Shown here in pieces: positions 24,121 through 33,174 of a stretch of DNA of 64,000 bases. Each line of letters starts with the position of its first letter. The stretch's first letter is position 1. The position numbers and the translations under genes are program-made. A model generated the notes under the pieces. The model had not been told where the DNA came from. It saw nothing but the letters and a program-made list of their open reading frames with translations, and searched no databases. Source of the stretch: Agromyces italicus DSM 16388 (lineage in GTDB: Bacteria; Actinomycetota; Actinomycetes; Actinomycetales; Microbacteriaceae); the NCBI RefSeq assembly GCF_000421545.1, contig NZ_ATXF01000007.1, positions 310,001 through 374,000 of the forward strand, in the 5' to 3' direction.

Positions 24121-25329
24121 TCAGTCGGGGACGGGGCCGAGCCAGGCGTTCGCGACCGTGGCGTGAGCCGACTCGTCGTCGGAGGGGTGGAAGATGCCCG
24201 CGAGCACGTCGCGGTAGAGCCGCCCGAGTTCGGACCCGGCGAAATAACTCGATCCGCCGGCCACCCTGACCGCCTGGTCGACGACGTGCTTGGCGGTCTC
24301 GGTCGCACGCACCTTCACCCCGACCAGCTTCGGGAACCAGGCGGTGCCGTGGTCGACGAGCCCGTCGAGGTCGCGCGCGACCGCCTCGAGCTGCGGGGGC
24401 ACGGCGTCGTAGGCGAGCGCGGCGTCGGCGACGCGCCATCGGATGTCGGGGTCGTGCGCGAGCGGGCGGCCATCGTGCTTCATCGAGGTGCGCCGGTGGG
24501 CCGCGGCGACCGCGAGCTCGAGCGCACGCGCGCCGATGCCGGTGTACACCGAGGCGAGCAGCAGCTCGAAGTTCGCGAAGATGCCGAACACGAGCAGATC
24601 GGCGTTCGGGCCCGGGTCGAGGCGGCGCACGATGCGATCGGCGGGGGCGTACGCGCCGTCGAGCACCGTCGTGCGGCTCTGGCTCGCGCGCATGCCCATC
24701 GTGTCCCAGTCGTCGAGGACTCTGACGTCGGGGTCCTCGCGGTCGATGAAGCCGTAGACGAGCTTCGGGGCGTCGGGCGAGGTGCTGTCGAGGCCCATCG
24801 TGCCGAGCCTCGTCCACGCGGGCGAGAGCGAGGTGAAGATCTTGCGCCCCGAGTAGCGGTAGCCGCCGTCGGGCTGCGGTTCGGCCGCCGAGCGCGAGCC
24901 GAAGAGCATGAGGTCGTTGCCGGCCTCGCTGATGCCGAAGCCGAAGATCTCGCCCGCGCCGGCCTCGCGCAGCACGAACTCGAGCGAGTCGTCGCCGCGG
25001 TCGCGGAGCACCTTCGCCACGCCCGTCCACACGAGGTGCATGTTCACCGCGAGCGCCGTCGCCGGCGCGGCGCCCGCGAGCCGCTGCTGCGCACGCACGA
25101 CGTCGAGCGCCGACCAGCCGAGGCCGCCGAACTCGACAGGGACGAGCGCGGTCAGGTAGCCGGCCGTGCGCAGCTCGGCGAGGTCGTCGTCGAAGAAGGC
25201 GTTGTCGCGGTCGGATTCGGCCGCCCTCGCCCGGAACCGCTCGAGGAGCTCGTCGCCGAGCAGGGACTCGGGCGTCGGGGAGGCAGTCGTCGTGGACTCG
25301 GGCGTCGGATTCTCGGTCGTCGCGCTCAC
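24121..25329 (-). CDS. Acyl-CoA dehydrogenase family protein
   Basis: The 402-residue flavoprotein has the three-domain acyl-CoA dehydrogenase layout: an N-terminal helical domain (GYLTALVPVEFGGLGWSALD), a beta domain (EIFGFGISEAGNDLMLFGSR, YSGRKIFTSLSPAWTRLG) and a C-terminal four-helix domain (AVRVAGGSSYFAGSELGRLY). The last motif resembles the flavin monooxygenase-like subgroup (DszC/SfnB type), so the substrate may not be an acyl-CoA. The start is GTG with a leaderless-type -10 six bases upstream. Confidence 0.88.
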   Translation of the reverse strand: MSATTENPTPESTTTASPTPESLLGDELLERFRARAAESDRDNAFFDDDLAELRTAGYLTALVPVEFGGLGWSALDVVRAQQRLAGAAPATALAVNMHLVWTGVAKVLRDRGDDSLEFVLREAGAGEIFGFGISEAGNDLMLFGSRSAAEPQPDGGYRYSGRKIFTSLSPAWTRLGTMGLDSTSPDAPKLVYGFIDREDPDVRVLDDWDTMGMRASQSRTTVLDGAYAPADRIVRRLDPGPNADLLVFGIFANFELLLASVYTGIGARALELAVAAAHRRTSMKHDGRPLAHDPDIRWRVADAALAYDAVPPQLEAVARDLDGLVDHGTAWFPKLVGVKVRATETAKHVVDQAVRVAGGSSYFAGSELGRLYRDVLAGIFHPSDDESAHATVANAWLGPVPD

Positions 25330-25335
25330 GTCGCC

Positions 25336-25341
25336 AGACTA
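25336..25341 (-). promoter_or_regulatory. Leaderless-type -10 before the acyl-CoA dehydrogenase-like gene
   Basis: TAGTCT on the minus strand is 6 bases from the GTG at 25329. Confidence 0.45.
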
Positions 25342-26295
25342 CGCCCGGCCCTCGTCCTCGGGGGAGGGCTCCGTGGTGTCCGGATCCTCAGGCGCTGCGC
25401 CGGGTCGGGTGGAGGTCGCGGGTGCCGGGGGAGCGGCCGGCGCGGGCGTCGCCCGTCGGCGACCGCGGGTCGAGAGCACGACGACGAGCACGACGATCGC
25501 CGCCAGCACGAGCAGCACGGCGACCCACGGCAGCAGCACGCCGATCGCGACGCCGAGCGCCGCCGCGAACCCGGTGAGCGCGGCCCACCCGGCCGCGAGC
25601 CCGCTCCAGAAGTCGTCGGGGGCGGTGTCGGGAGCCGTCTCGATCGTGATCAGCTCGACCGTCAGCGTGGAGTAGTCGACCTGGTCGGCGAGCCAGTCGC
25701 GCTGCTGGGTGAGGCTGTCGAGCTCGGCCTGCCTGGTGGTCAGCTCCGACTCGATCGCGATGAGGTCGGTGATCGTCGTGGCCTGCGCGAGCAACTGTTC
25801 GAGTCGGTCGACGGAGGCGCCGAGCGCCTCGATCCTCGCGTCGAGATCCTTCCGCTCCGCGGTGACATCCGATTCGTTCATCGTGACGCCGTTGACGTCG
25901 CCGAACTCGCGGAGCTCGTCGACGACGGCGTCGAGCTCGTCGGCCGGTACCCGGAGCACGAGCTCGGCCCTCGGCGACGTCGAGCCCGAACCGGGCTGCT
26001 CGCTGCGGCTCTCGACCCGCCCGCCCGCGTCTCGGGCGAGGTCGGCGGCGTCCTCGGCCGAGGCGAGCGGGTCATCGACGGTGATCGACATGCGGCCCGT
26101 CGTGATGACGCTCTGGGTCGCCGTCGTGCCGTCGCCGTCGGCGATCGCCTCGTCGGCGGACCGCCCGGACTCGCCGCCCTCCGCGGGCGCCGGCATCGCG
26201 GGTTCGTAGCTCGAATTCTCGCCGCCCATCGAGCATCCGGCGAGGAGCAGAACGGTGAGTGCGGCGGCCGCGGCCACGGGTGCGATCGGTCTCAT
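25339..26295 (-). CDS. DUF4349 lipoprotein
   Basis: The 318-residue protein has a lipoprotein signal (ALTVLLLAGC, lipidated C21) and a DUF4349 domain with a conserved opening (TTGRMSITVDDPLASAEDAAD). A coiled coil covers roughly residues 150-195 (ERKDLDARIEALGASVDRLE). A membrane helix lies near 245-275 (LLPWVAVLLVLAAIVVLVVV), followed by an Arg/Pro-rich tail. The family is found in cell-envelope proteins of unknown role. The gene has a leaderless-type -10, and 11-bp direct repeats lie 75-115 bases upstream. Confidence 0.9.
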   Translation of the reverse strand: MRPIAPVAAAAALTVLLLAGCSMGGENSSYEPAMPAPAEGGESGRSADEAIADGDGTTATQSVITTGRMSITVDDPLASAEDAADLARDAGGRVESRSEQPGSGSTSPRAELVLRVPADELDAVVDELREFGDVNGVTMNESDVTAERKDLDARIEALGASVDRLEQLLAQATTITDLIAIESELTTRQAELDSLTQQRDWLADQVDYSTLTVELITIETAPDTAPDDFWSGLAAGWAALTGFAAALGVAIGVLLPWVAVLLVLAAIVVLVVVLSTRGRRRATPAPAAPPAPATSTRPGAAPEDPDTTEPSPEDEGRA

Positions 26296-26301
26296 GCGGT
26301 C

Positions 26302-26307
26302 AGGCTA
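26302..26307 (-). promoter_or_regulatory. Leaderless-type -10 before the DUF4349 gene
   Basis: TAGCCT on the minus strand is 6 bases from the ATG at 26295. Confidence 0.45.
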
Positions 26308-26369
26308 GGACCGGAGCCGGAGCCGACGTCTGGATGTCCGCTGAGAGTCGGGTCACGATCGCATTTCAC

Positions 26370-26410
26370 CCGTGACCAGGCCGTGACCTCTCCGTGACCG
26401 GGCCGTGATC
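26370..26410. promoter_or_regulatory. Four 11-bp direct repeats, candidate OmpR/PhoP-type binding site
   Basis: CCGTGACC recurs at 26370, 26381 and 26392, and as CCGTGATC at 26403, with an exact period of 11. On the minus strand each unit reads GGTCACGG. One-helical-turn direct repeats of a GNTCAC-like unit are the hallmark of PhoP/PhoB-type response-regulator boxes. They lie upstream of the DUF4349 lipoprotein gene. Confidence 0.55.
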
Positions 26411-26422
26411 GACGAGGGCGGA

Positions 26423-27256
26423 TCAGTCGTCGTCGGGGTCGCGGCCGGTGCGCGCTCCGCTCTCGAGCGCGGCGATCTCGGCGAGGTCGCCGAGGCGCAG
26501 CTCGAAGTCGAAGACGTCGAGGTTCTCGCGGATGCGGCCCGGCGAGGACGCCTTCGGGATGACGACGTTGCCGAGTTGCACGTGCCAGCGCAGCACGATC
26601 TGCGCCGGCGTGCGACCGTGTCGGGCGGCGAGCTCGTCGAGCACCGGGTCGTCGAGCACCCGCCCGCGCGCGAGCGGGGACCACGCCTCGGTGAGGATGC
26701 CGTGAGCGAGGTCGAAGGCGCGCAGCTCGGCCTGCGGCAGCCAGGGGTGCAGCTCGACCTGGTTGACGACGGGGGCGACTCCGGTCTCGCCGATGATGCG
26801 CTCGAGGTGGTGGGCATGGAAGTTCGCGACACCGATGGAGCGCACCCGGCGCTCGTCGCGGAGCCTCACGAGCGCGCGCCAGGTGTCGGCGTAGCGGTCG
26901 GTCGACGGCACCGGCCAGTGGATGAGGAGGAGATCGAGCTGCTCGAGACCGAGGCGCGCGATCGAGGCGTCGAAGGCGCGGAGGGCTTCGTCGTAGCCGT
27001 TGTCGTCCTTCCAGACCTTGCTCGTGACGAACAGCTCGTCGCGCGGCACCGGCGCGGCCCGCACCGCTTCGCCGACCTCGCGCTCGTTGCCGTAGAAGGC
27101 CGCAGTGTCGAGGTGGCGGTAGCCGACGTCGATCGCCTCGAGGCAGAGCCTCGTCGCATCGGCGGGCGGCACCTTGTAGAGGCCGTAGCCGAGCTGGGGG
27201 ATGACTCCGCCGTCGGCGAGCGGCATCAGCGGAGCGGGATCGAGGTTGCGTGACAT
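26423..27256 (-). CDS. Aldo/keto reductase
   Basis: The 277-residue enzyme has the AKR tetrad regions: DVGYRHLDTAAFYGNEREVG (Asp and Tyr), ELFVTSKVWKDDNGYDEAL (Lys) and LDLLLIHWPVPSTD (His). It also has PVVNQVELHPWLPQ and the NADPH-binding IPKASSPGRIRENLDVFDFE near the C-terminus. It resembles 2,5-diketo-D-gluconate reductase-type AKR5 proteins and would reduce carbonyls with NADPH. The MFS gene upstream ends 10 bases before this start, so both may share a transcript. Confidence 0.94.
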   Translation of the reverse strand: MSRNLDPAPLMPLADGGVIPQLGYGLYKVPPADATRLCLEAIDVGYRHLDTAAFYGNEREVGEAVRAAPVPRDELFVTSKVWKDDNGYDEALRAFDASIARLGLEQLDLLLIHWPVPSTDRYADTWRALVRLRDERRVRSIGVANFHAHHLERIIGETGVAPVVNQVELHPWLPQAELRAFDLAHGILTEAWSPLARGRVLDDPVLDELAARHGRTPAQIVLRWHVQLGNVVIPKASSPGRIRENLDVFDFELRLGDLAEIAALESGARTGRDPDDD

Positions 27257-27266
27257 CTGCCGTTCT

Positions 27267-28475
27267 CTAGCTCGGTTGCAGCGGTACGGGTTCGGTGTCG
27301 GGGATGGGGCTCGCGTCGCGGCCGCGGAGATCGGGGTGCCATCGCCGGGCGAGGGCAGGAACGAGGAAGCCGAGCAGCGCGAGCCCGGTCGCCGCCCAGA
27401 ACGCGCCCTGGGCGCCGTGGCCGTCGATCAGGAACCCGGCGAGCGCCGAGCCGAGTGCGGCGCCGATGAGCTGCCCGGTGCCGACCCAGCCGTAGGCCTC
27501 GGCGGTGTCGGAGAACTTCACGCTCGACGAGACGATCGCGAAGAGCACGGCGAGCGCGGGGGCGATGCCGATGCCCGCGATGAACAGGGTGACCGAGAGC
27601 CACCAGAAGTCCATGACGAACGCGGCGAGGGCCGTGCCCGCGAACACGATGAACATGCGGCGAGCCGTCGACCACGGGCCGATCGGCACGTGGCCGAGGA
27701 AGAGCCCGCCCGCGAGCGAGCCGACCGAGAAGATCGCGAGCACGATGCCGGCCTCGGCGCCGTCGTGACCGAACACCGCGACGACGCCGGCCTCGATCGC
27801 GGCGCACGCCCCGATGAGGAGGAAGCCGACGACGGTGGCGAGGAGCACGGGCGGCCTGGTCAGCACCACGCCGAGCCTGCGCCTGGAGCGCGGGATGCGC
27901 ACTCGCCCGAGCTCGGGCGAGGCGATGAACCAGGCGCCGCCGACGACCATCAGCGCGGCGGCGAGCAGGATGCCCCAGACGGTGCCGATCTGCGTCGAGA
28001 CGAAGGTGGTGACGACCGGGCCGACGACCCAGATGATCTCCTGCGCCGAGGCGTCGAGGGAGAACAGCGGAGTGAGCTGGCGGGAGTTCACCATCTTCGG
28101 ATAGATCGTGCGCACGGCCGGCTGCACCGGCGGGGTCGCGAGCCCCGCGACGAAGCCGATCGCCATGTAGAGGGGGACGGTGAGCGGCAGCACGGCGATC
28201 GCGACCACCCCGGTGACGCAGATCACGAGGGTCAGGATGAGCACGGGGCGCATGCCGAATCGGCCCATGAGCCGGCTCGTGAACGGGCCGGCGATGGCCT
28301 GTCCGATCGAGGTTGCCGCCAGCACGAGGCCGGCCGCGCCGTACGAGCCCGTCTGCTGCTCGACGTGGAGGAGGAAGGCGAGCGAGAGCATCCCGAACGG
28401 GAAGCGCGCCGTGAGCTGGGCGGCGATGATGCGTGCGACGCCCGAGGTCTTCAGCAGTTCGGAGTAGCTTCCCAC
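27267..28475 (-). CDS. MFS transporter
   Basis: The 402-residue protein has twelve predicted helices with GRFGMRPVLILTLVICVTGV (motif A region) in the N-terminal half and GWVGTGQLIGAALGSALAGF in the C-terminal half. It resembles small-molecule exporters with no regulatory partner. The GTG start lies 9 bases after a -10-like TAGGCT. Substrate unknown. Confidence 0.88.
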   Translation of the reverse strand: MGSYSELLKTSGVARIIAAQLTARFPFGMLSLAFLLHVEQQTGSYGAAGLVLAATSIGQAIAGPFTSRLMGRFGMRPVLILTLVICVTGVVAIAVLPLTVPLYMAIGFVAGLATPPVQPAVRTIYPKMVNSRQLTPLFSLDASAQEIIWVVGPVVTTFVSTQIGTVWGILLAAALMVVGGAWFIASPELGRVRIPRSRRRLGVVLTRPPVLLATVVGFLLIGACAAIEAGVVAVFGHDGAEAGIVLAIFSVGSLAGGLFLGHVPIGPWSTARRMFIVFAGTALAAFVMDFWWLSVTLFIAGIGIAPALAVLFAIVSSSVKFSDTAEAYGWVGTGQLIGAALGSALAGFLIDGHGAQGAFWAATGLALLGFLVPALARRWHPDLRGRDASPIPDTEPVPLQPS

Positions 28476-28622
28476 GGTGCGCCCAGCCTATCGAGCGCCG
28501 TACGCCGTGCGACGATGCGCGCTGAAAGAGCGGAATCTTGCGTCCCGCGGGCGGGGAAGGGGCGAATCCAATCGCCGCCGAATCGTGATCCGCAGGGATG
28601 CAGGCGTGCGGCCGCCTTGGTT

Positions 28623-28628
28623 TAGGCT
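28623..28628 (+). promoter_or_regulatory. Probable -10 of the amino-acid ABC importer
   Basis: TAGGCT in the context GGTTTAGGCTC gives a leader of about 75 bases with a small GC hairpin (around 28644-28672) before the ATG at 28707. Confidence 0.4.
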
Positions 28629-28706
28629 CTCGGTACGGCGACGGAGCCGCTGCGATTTCGCTCCGCCGTCTTGTCCCCATGATCGCGTGACGACAGAGGT
28701 ATCACC

Positions 28707-29612
28707 ATGAACATCCGCCGACTTCTCCTGCCGGCCGCCATCGCCTCCGCGGCAGCCCTGCTCTTCACGGGCTGCGTCAACAATGCCGAGAGCGAGGGCG
28801 GTTCCCCCGGTGGCGACGAGACCACCACGACCGCGATCGCGGCCGACGACGCCGCGGTCGCCCTGCTGCCCGCCGAGGTCAAGGACTCGGGCGTGCTGCG
28901 CATCGGCACCGACGCGGAGTACCCGCCGAACGAGTACAAGGACGACGCAGGCAACCCCACGGGCTGGGGCGTCGAACTCGCCGAGGCCGTCTCGGCCAAG
29001 CTCGGCCTCGAGCCCGAATGGGAGATCCTGAGCTTCGACAGCATCATCCCCCGCATCCAGGAGAGCGCGCTCGACATGGGTTCGTCGTCGTTCACCGACA
29101 CGGTGGAGCGGCAGGCCTCGGTCGACTTCGTCGACTTCCTGAACGCCGGCAGCCTGTGGGCCGCTCCCGCGGGCAGCGACATCACGCCCGACACCGCCTG
29201 CGGCAAGACCGTCGCGGTGCAGGCCGGCACCATCCAGCACACCGATGAGCTGCCCGCCCGCAACCAGGAGTGCCTCGACGCGGGTGACCCGGCCATCGAG
29301 ATCCTGCCGTTCGACGGCCAGCCCGAGGTCACGACGGCGGTCGTCAACGGCAAGGCCGACGCGTTCTCGGCCGACCTGCCCGTGACCGGCGACGCGGTCT
29401 CGAAGCTCGAGGGTCAGCTCGAGACCGTCGGCGAGATGTTCGACGCCGCCCCGTACGGCTTCGCGACCGAGAAGGGCAGCGACATGACGAAGGCCGTGCA
29501 GGCCGCACTGCAGTCGCTCATCGACGACGGCACCTACCTCGAGATCCTCACGGCGGCCGGCATCGAGTCGGGTGCGGTCGACGAGGCCGTCATCAACGGC
29601 GCCACCAACTGA
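28707..29612 (+). CDS. Polar amino-acid ABC transporter substrate-binding lipoprotein
   Basis: The 301-residue protein has a lipoprotein signal ([10 protein letters not shown]23) and an SBP family 3 domain: [40 protein letters not shown] and [20 protein letters not shown]. It delivers polar amino acids to the membrane permease encoded next. The exact amino acid cannot be fixed. Confidence 0.95.
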   Translation: MNIRRLLLPAAIASAAALLFTGCVNNAESEGGSPGGDETTTTAIAADDAAVALLPAEVKDSGVLRIGTDAEYPPNEYKDDAGNPTGWGVELAEAVSAKLGLEPEWEILSFDSIIPRIQESALDMGSSSFTDTVERQASVDFVDFLNAGSLWAAPAGSDITPDTACGKTVAVQAGTIQHTDELPARNQECLDAGDPAIEILPFDGQPEVTTAVVNGKADAFSADLPVTGDAVSKLEGQLETVGEMFDAAPYGFATEKGSDMTKAVQAALQSLIDDGTYLEILTAAGIESGAVDEAVINGATN

Positions 29613-29632
29613 TCCGGTAGGCCAGCCCAGTC

Positions 29633-30643
29633 ATGTCCGACATGCCTTCCCGGCCGGCGGGGTCGGAGACCCCGCCGGCCGGCGCCGGAGCCGAGACCCC
29701 GCCCGAGGCCATCAAGGCGATCAAGCTGCGTCACCCGTGGCGCATGGTGCTCGCGATCGTGCTCGCCGCGATCGCCGTGCTGTTCATCATCGATGCGGCC
29801 GTCAACCGGCCGGTCTACAACTGGCCCGAGGTGGGCAAGTACCTCTTCGACGTGCGCGTCATCGAGGCCGCCGGCTACACGCTGCAACTGACGATCTACT
29901 CGATGGTCATCGCGATCCTGCTCGGCGTCGTGCTCGCCGTGATGCGACTCTCGCCGAACCCGGTCGTGAAGTCGGTCGCGTGGGCGTACCTCTGGCTCTT
30001 CCGTGGCACTCCGGTGTACGTGCAGCTGGTGTTCTGGGGGCTGATCGGCGTCATCTACAAGACGATCGATGTCGGCATCCCGTTCACCGAACCGTGGGTC
30101 TCGTTCGACACGGGCGAGCTGTTCAGCTACTTCTTCCTCGCCGTCATCGGCCTCGCGCTGAACGAGGCGGCGTACATGGCCGAGATCGTGCGCGCCGGCC
30201 TGCTGGCCGTCGACAAGGGCCAAGACGAGGCGGCCACCGCCCTCGGTCTCGGCTGGTGGCACACGATGAGCCGGGTCATCCTGCCCCAGGCGATGCGCGT
30301 GATCATCCCGCCGACGGGCAACGAGGTCATCTCGATGCTGAAGACGACCTCGCTCGTCACCGCGGTGCCGTTCTCGCTCGAGCTGTTCACGCGCACGAGC
30401 GACATCGCGGCGAAGACCTACCAGCCGGTGCCGATGCTGATCGTCGCCTCGATCTGGTACCTCGCGATCACCTCGATCCTGATGGTCGGCCAGTACTACC
30501 TCGAGAAGCACTTCGCGAAGGGCGTCGACCAGCGCCCCGCCCCGCAGAGGCCGACCGTCGCGACCAGTGCGACGGCCGCCGTCGAGCCCGGCGAACTGCC
30601 GGGCGCCGTGCCGCCCTCGAACCGTCCGGGAGGAGGCGCATGA
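29633..30643 (+). CDS. Amino-acid ABC transporter permease
   Basis: The 336-residue permease of the HisM type has a 50-residue cytoplasmic N-terminal extension, then five or so helices and the EAA loop [20 protein letters not shown] that docks the ATPase. The C-terminal tail is Pro-rich. Its last codons overlap the ATG of the ATPase gene. Confidence 0.95.
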   Translation: MSDMPSRPAGSETPPAGAGAETPPEAIKAIKLRHPWRMVLAIVLAAIAVLFIIDAAVNRPVYNWPEVGKYLFDVRVIEAAGYTLQLTIYSMVIAILLGVVLAVMRLSPNPVVKSVAWAYLWLFRGTPVYVQLVFWGLIGVIYKTIDVGIPFTEPWVSFDTGELFSYFFLAVIGLALNEAAYMAEIVRAGLLAVDKGQDEAATALGLGWWHTMSRVILPQAMRVIIPPTGNEVISMLKTTSLVTAVPFSLELFTRTSDIAAKTYQPVPMLIVASIWYLAITSILMVGQYYLEKHFAKGVDQRPAPQRPTVATSATAAVEPGELPGAVPPSNRPGGGA

Positions 30644-31416
30644 ACGCCGCAGAAACCCCCATGGTGAAGGCCGAAGCCGTCTCGAAGGCGTTCGGTTCGA
30701 ACACCGTGCTGCGCTCGATCTCGCTCGAGGTGAAGCGCGGCGAGGTGCTCTGCCTCGTGGGCCCCTCGGGCTCGGGCAAGTCGACCTTCCTGCGCTGCAT
30801 CAACCACCTCGAGACGGTGAGCGCCGGTCGCCTGTCGGTCGACGGCTCGCTCGTCGGCTATCGCCAGCACGGCGACAAGATCTACGAGCTGCACCCGAAG
30901 GACGCCGCCAAGCAGCGCCGCGACATCGGCATGGTGTTCCAGCGCTTCAATCTCTTCCCGCACATGACGGCCGTCGAGAATGTGATGCTCGCGCCGACGC
31001 TGCTGAAGAAGGGCCAGCCGAAGGGGCAGGTCAAGGCGCGTGCGCTCGAACTGCTCGCCCGGGTCGGCCTCGCCGACCGCAGCGACTACTACCCCTCGCA
31101 GCTCTCGGGCGGGCAGCAGCAGCGCGTCGCGATCGCCAGGGCGCTCGCGATGGAGCCGAAGCTCATGCTCTTCGACGAGCCGACTTCGGCGCTCGACCCC
31201 GAGCTCGTCGGCGAGGTGCTCGAGGTCATGAAGGGGCTCGCGAAGAGCGGCATGACGATGATCGTCGTGACGCACGAGATGGGCTTCGCCCGCGAGGTCG
31301 CCGACACGCTCGTCTTCATGGACGGCGGCGTCGTCGTCGAGTCGGGTGATCCGCGCGAGGTGCTGTCGAACCCGCAGCATCAGCGAACCCGCGCCTTCCT
31401 CTCGAAGGTGCTCTGA
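30640..31416 (+). CDS. Amino-acid ABC transporter ATP-binding protein
   Basis: The 258-residue ATPase of the GlnQ type has Walker [15 protein letters not shown], the Q-loop [11 protein letters not shown], signature [15 protein letters not shown] and Walker [15 protein letters not shown]. It starts at ATG 30640 with AGGAGG ahead, overlapping the permease stop by four bases. It powers import by the two proteins encoded before it. A strong hairpin follows at 31436-31471. Confidence 0.97.
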   Translation: MNAAETPMVKAEAVSKAFGSNTVLRSISLEVKRGEVLCLVGPSGSGKSTFLRCINHLETVSAGRLSVDGSLVGYRQHGDKIYELHPKDAAKQRRDIGMVFQRFNLFPHMTAVENVMLAPTLLKKGQPKGQVKARALELLARVGLADRSDYYPSQLSGGQQQRVAIARALAMEPKLMLFDEPTSALDPELVGEVLEVMKGLAKSGMTMIVVTHEMGFAREVADTLVFMDGGVVVESGDPREVLSNPQHQRTRAFLSKVL

Positions 31417-31435
31417 CCCCGCACCGCGTCAGGAT

Positions 31436-31471
31436 GAGCCCGGCGGCGCGGGCGACCGCGCCGTCGGGCTC
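31436..31471 (+). terminator. Hairpin terminator abutting the next -10
   Basis: A 16-bp stem (one G-T pair) closes a GCGA loop. Its last base (31471) touches the TACGAT -10 of the next gene at 31472-31477, so the hairpin also covers that promoter's -35 region. Confidence 0.7.
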
Positions 31472-31477
31472 TACGAT
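31472..31477 (+). promoter_or_regulatory. Leaderless-type -10 before the DUF3054 gene
   Basis: TACGAT lies 6 bases from the GTG at 31484. Confidence 0.45.
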
Positions 31478-31483
31478 TGAGGG

Positions 31484-31951
31484 GTGATTCGCCAGAGCGC
31501 CCCGCCGCCCGCAGGCTCGCCCACATCGGTGCAGCCGACCTCCTCCGGTGCCGTGGCCGCCTTCTTCGTCGATGCGGTGCTCGTCGTGCTGTTCGTGGTG
31601 ATCGGCCGCCGCAGTCACGCCGAGGGCGTCGACCTCGCCGGCGTCTGGCAGACCGGATGGCCGTTCCTCGCGGCACTCGTGGTGGGCTGGCTCGTCTCGC
31701 TCGCGTGGCGACGCCCGCTCGCGCTCTGGCCCACGGGGGTCGTCGTGTGGGCCGTGACCGTCGCGGGCGGTCTGGCCCTCCGAGCGGCCTCCGGCCAGGG
31801 CATCGCCCTCGCCTTCGTGCTGGTCGCCACGGTGACGCTCGCGGTCTTCCTGCTCGGATGGCGGGCGATCGAAGGGCTCCGTGCTCGTCGGCGGCTCGCT
31901 CGCGAGACGGCGGCGGAGGCCGAGACGAACGGCGCATCGGCCGAGCGGTGA
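31484..31951 (+). CDS. DUF3054 membrane protein
   Basis: The 155-residue protein has four hydrophobic helices and the DUF3054 pattern (AAFFVDAVLVVLFVVIGRRS near the start, then WPFLAALVVGWLVSLAWRRP). Function unknown. It starts at GTG and its stop overlaps the GTG of pnuC, so the two genes are coupled. Confidence 0.88.
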   Translation: MIRQSAPPPAGSPTSVQPTSSGAVAAFFVDAVLVVLFVVIGRRSHAEGVDLAGVWQTGWPFLAALVVGWLVSLAWRRPLALWPTGVVVWAVTVAGGLALRAASGQGIALAFVLVATVTLAVFLLGWRAIEGLRARRRLARETAAEAETNGASAER

Positions 31952-32619
31952 ACCCGATCGAGTGGCTCTTCGACGCCCAGCTCGTCATCGGCGACCAGGT
32001 GATCCTCTGGCGCGAGATCGTCGGCAACCTGTTCGGCCTCGCGAGCGCGCTCGGCGGGCTGCGGCGCAAGGTGTGGGCGTGGCCGGTCGGCATCATCGGC
32101 AACGCGCTGCTGTTCACCGTCTTCCTCGGCGCGGTCTTCGACACCCCCAATCCCGTCAACCTGCTCGGCCAGGCGGGGCGCCAGCTGATGTTCATCTGCG
32201 TCTCGATCTTCGGCTGGGTGCAGTGGTCGCGGCACCGCAACGCGGCGGCGGGCGCGTCGGCGGTCGACCCGCGCTGGGCGAGCGGGCGCGAACGGCTGCT
32301 GCTCGCGGGGCTCCTCATGGGCGGCACACTCCTGCTCACCCCGGTCTTCCGCGCGCTCGGCTCGTTCGAGCCGGTGTGGGCCGACGCGTGGATCTTCATG
32401 GGGTCGCTCCTCGCGACCTGGGGCATGGCGAAGGGGTGGACGGAGTTCTGGCTCATCTGGGTCGCCGTCGACTTCGTCGGCGTTCCGCTGCTCGTCTCGG
32501 CCGGGTACTACGCCTCCGCCCTGATGTACGTGTTCTACGGCGCGTTCACGCTGCTCGGTTTCTTCACGTGGATGCGCGTGCAGCGGCGACGCGCCGAATC
32601 GCTCGCGGGCCCGGCCTGA
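31948..32619 (+). CDS. pnuC: Nicotinamide riboside transporter PnuC
   Basis: The 223-residue membrane protein has the PnuC plan of seven helices: WREIVGNLFGLASALGGLRR, VWAWPVGIIGNALLFTVFLG, GQAGRQLMFICVSIFGWVQW, and the late WVAVDFVGVPLLVSAGYYASA. It takes up nicotinamide riboside for NAD synthesis by facilitated diffusion coupled to phosphorylation inside. The GTG at 31948 overlaps the DUF3054 stop. Confidence 0.93.
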   Translation: MNPIEWLFDAQLVIGDQVILWREIVGNLFGLASALGGLRRKVWAWPVGIIGNALLFTVFLGAVFDTPNPVNLLGQAGRQLMFICVSIFGWVQWSRHRNAAAGASAVDPRWASGRERLLLAGLLMGGTLLLTPVFRALGSFEPVWADAWIFMGSLLATWGMAKGWTEFWLIWVAVDFVGVPLLVSAGYYASALMYVFYGAFTLLGFFTWMRVQRRRAESLAGPA

Positions 32620-32647
32620 AGGCCGACGGTCGGCACCCGGGGCGCCT

Positions 32648-32986
32648 TCACCAGGCGGCGGGCACCCGGTCGAGCACCGACCAGACGGCGGCGCTCAGCT
32701 CGGGATGCTCCAGCGCGATGCCGCGCAGGAGGTCGAACTCGAACCGGGCGGCTTCGCCCTGACGCGCGGCGGGGTGGTAGGCGCGCGAACGCGCCGGTGC
32801 CCACTGCTCCGAGCGGAGGCGGTCTTCACGAAGCGTCGCGACGACCTGCTCGTCGACTGAGGGGAGTTCTGGCAGGAACTCCCAGGGGTCTTCACCGAGT
32901 CGGCAGCGCAGCTCGATGAGCGCGGAGAGCTCGTCGCGTGCGTCTTGACGGAGACGCTCGAGCGCCGGTGCCGGTGACTCTGCCAA
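32648..32986 (-). CDS. Hypothetical protein, about 112 residues
   Basis: This protein was not recognised. It has helical character (RQDARDELSALIELRCRLGE) and an RAYHPAARQGEAARFEFDLL segment. TTG 32984-32986 is chosen because AGGGGAGG stands 7 bases before it. A GTG at 33010 in the same frame, just after a TACGAT -10, would add eight residues and is the alternative. Coding is supported by the biased third positions. Confidence 0.62.
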   Translation of the reverse strand: MAESPAPALERLRQDARDELSALIELRCRLGEDPWEFLPELPSVDEQVVATLREDRLRSEQWAPARSRAYHPAARQGEAARFEFDLLRGIALEHPELSAAVWSVLDRVPAAW

Positions 32987-33174
32987 TGTGCGACCTCCCC
33001 TCGCTGCCACGATCGTACGCCCACGCTACGCGGCGCGTGTGACGCTCGGGTTACGGGAGGACGCCGAACGTGTCGGCGCGATGACGTGAACATGACGGGA
33101 GAGATGCGTCGTACCGAGCGAACCCGCTTGAATGGTGCCCGACCGGCCGACCGCGGCCGGACGAGGAGGATGCC

